A stretch of 64,000 nt of DNA from Synaphobranchus kaupii (taxonomy: Eukaryota; Chordata; Actinopteri; Anguilliformes; Synaphobranchidae), in NCBI GenBank assembly GCA_029718625.1, contig CM056385.1, forward strand, positions 26,484,273 through 26,548,272, in the 5' to 3' direction. Positions 62,057 through 64,000 of the stretch are shown piece after piece. Both the position numbers and the translations under genes were made by a program. The notes under the pieces are model-generated. The model was given only the letters and a program-made list of their open reading frames with translations, had not been told where the DNA came from and did no database searches. Each line of letters opens with the position of its first letter. Positions within the stretch are counted from its first letter, which is position 1.

Positions 62057-63557
62057 GGCAGGGATCTCAAACTCAAGCCGTGGAGGGGCCGCATTGTCTT
62101 CTGGTGTTCGATGCATTTTAAGTTCCTGACTAAGTCCCTGATTGGCTGAACAGTCCAGACACCTTATTTCCAAAGCCATAATTGACCGTTAGCAAATTTA
62201 TGATTGACAACACTGCAGTCCACCAATCCCGCCTTAGAAACGGTTGCTATGTAGGACTTCCTCCGACATCTAGCTCCGACAGACAGAACATTTTAGTTGA
62301 AAAAGGGAAAAAACTTTAGCTGCAAGGAGTTTATTCTGGAGATGGTTAAATGTGTTGTTGAGTAACTTGCAAAACAGACACGCTATCCAGAACGTCTGTT
62401 TTTTTTATTCAATTCCCCAAACCATAGACAAACTTGGAAAAATGTCTGTTGATAAAACTTTGTGGATGACCACACCTGCAGCTTAATGTCAATAGCACTA
62501 TGTTACCATAGACAGATGCAGTGAAGAAAAAGGCAGTTTTGTGTGAGGGTTTTTTTCTTCACTGCATTATTCTTCATTAAGTTACGCTGTTTGGATGTGC
62601 GTGCATATTCTCTCAATAGGCTACCGTAGACACACACATACATTTGCTCGAAGGTAAGCTAACTTAGCTATATTTTGCCTAATAATAACATCGGATAACA
62701 AATCTAATCTAATAGCTGTAGTTAGCCTAGTGATTAAACCCAAATCAAAGTTTATTTGTCAAATGCACAGTTAACATTAACAGTAGGCTACTGCAGATAG
62801 GCATTTGTTAGTTGGCAATGAAATGCTTAGCCTGCGAGCAAAGGGAAGACCTAGTAAAATAGTATAAGAAATAATAAAATAAGATGGATAAGAAATTAAC
62901 TATAAATACCGCTGCCAGAATAGTTAACGTTAGATATTGGACATGATTAGCTTGCTATGTTCTAACTCCCACAACGTAAGTTAGTGTAAATGGAGCATGA
63001 TTAGGCCTAAGGTAAAAAGTTGTCAAACTAGCTCTAGAAACATGAGATAAGTGAGCGCATCTTGGGATACTTTTTTGCAAACCTTGCTATTGTATTGTTA
63101 TTCCAATCGCTATTCGGTAGCTAATGGCAGATAAACTTTTCCAGTAACCAGCACTTTATCGCATACGTAAGCAGCAGTTTTGATCCAGGATATTTGTGCC
63201 TTCAACTTCGATGCGCAACAGGTGTGGTTTTTCATGTTTTATCTGCGAGCAATATGCTTTTGCAGTCATAAGTGACCTACGTTGTATATATGGAACCCTC
63301 CATGGAAAACTGCAGACATTGCCATCAACTTTTCAAAGATATCTGACTTCCAAAAACCATTTGTGATTTCTCGCGGTAATTCACTCAAGCAGATTCTTCC
63401 AGCTGACTCCATCTCCTTTTGTCGTACATGGCAACAGTCGCTAAGGTGGATGGGACTTGTGGATATTTTGCTAATGGTCAGTCGGCTCTTTGACTGAAAG
63501 GAAACCACAAAAAGCCTGCAGACCCCATGGCCCTCCAGGACTGGAGTTTGAGATCCT
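62057..63557. mobile_element. hAT-type non-autonomous element (1.5 kb)
   Basis: TGATCTAG flanks both sides (62049-62056 and 63558-63565). Ends share GGATCTCAAACTC inverted, and both continue to GGAGGGCC. No transposase motif recognised. Confidence 0.85.
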
Positions 63558-63570
63558 TGATCTAGAGTAA

Positions 63571-64000
63571 GGGCTGTTTCACACCTGCCTTGTTTGGTTC
63601 GATTGAATCGAACTCTGGTTCGTTTTCCCCCTTGCTGCAGTTCGTTTGGGCAGGTGTGAACACAGCAATCGTACTCGGGTGTGCACCAAAAGCAAACGAA
63701 ACAAGCGGACCGAGACCTTGTTGAAGAGGTGGCCTCGGTACGCTTCCAAACGAACTCTGGTGCGGTTCGTTTGTGGTGAGAACGTGATCCGACCTTGGTC
63801 CGACCCAACTACAGAAAGCACTGCGCATTTTTGGACTAAACGAGCTCCCGTAGCCAGCTACGCTGTGCATTATGGGATGAGGAAGACAAGCATTTCGCAA
63901 CAACAACAACATGCGAGCATGACGAATCCGAGTAATCGCAGACAAACGCGTCTCCAGTGCATCAGGACCTATAGCCGCAGCCGCGCCTCATTTTCAAACT
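63571..64000. mobile_element. probable DNA-transposon-like repeat, cut by window end
   Basis: GGCTGTTTCACACCTGCCTT then GTTTGGTTCGATTGAATCGA resembles a family common in fish. It directly follows the hAT element. Right end not visible. Confidence 0.45.

Noticed and set aside
63266..63945. Minus-strand frames up to 180 codons
   Set aside because: They cross from the hAT element into the next repeat and show no protein family.

Overview
The window is vertebrate nuclear DNA, most likely from a ray-finned fish. The evidence is spliced vertebrate genes with GT-AG introns, tRNA-derived SINEs with the fish-type 3' tail, Tc1/mariner- and hAT-type inverted-repeat elements, and very many CA/GT microsatellites. 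I cannot name the species.

Gene 1 (4557-28018, minus strand) is a complete gfpt2, the glutamine:fructose-6-phosphate amidotransferase that starts the hexosamine pathway. I could place all 19 coding exons with consistent splice phases, giving a 684-codon protein with the catalytic Cys2, the glutaminase motifs, both SIS sugar-isomerase domains and the C-terminal tail. The start codon is in a 7-nt coding part of exon 1 (28012-28018); the stop is at 4557-4559.

Gene 2 (56257-61167, minus strand) is the 3' part of the KIAA1191/p33MONOX gene: four coding exons ending in a stop at 56257-56259. Its first roughly 105-110 codons must lie beyond 64000. Human GFPT2 and KIAA1191 are both on 5q35, which supports the gfpt2 rather than gfpt1 assignment.

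Left of gfpt2 (1-4556) are its 3' UTR, a 255-bp solo LTR with a target-site duplication, a SINE, and a CpG-rich stretch (about 2020-2320) that may be the promoter of the next gene. The 28 kb between the genes (28140-56256) is mostly repeats: several minisatellites, fold-back and Tc1/hAT/TTAA elements, and fragments of Tc1-like and Harbinger-like transposases. I see no convincing host gene there.

The most interesting structures are: a minisatellite that has copied the exon-15 splice acceptor of gfpt2 several times; a palindrome in gfpt2 intron 9 with two hammerhead-ribozyme-like motifs of the Penelope type; a 60-bp in-frame duplication of a KIAA1191 exon end across its splice donor; an element whose insertion is proved by an empty site elsewhere in the window; and one palindromic core found in elements with different termini.
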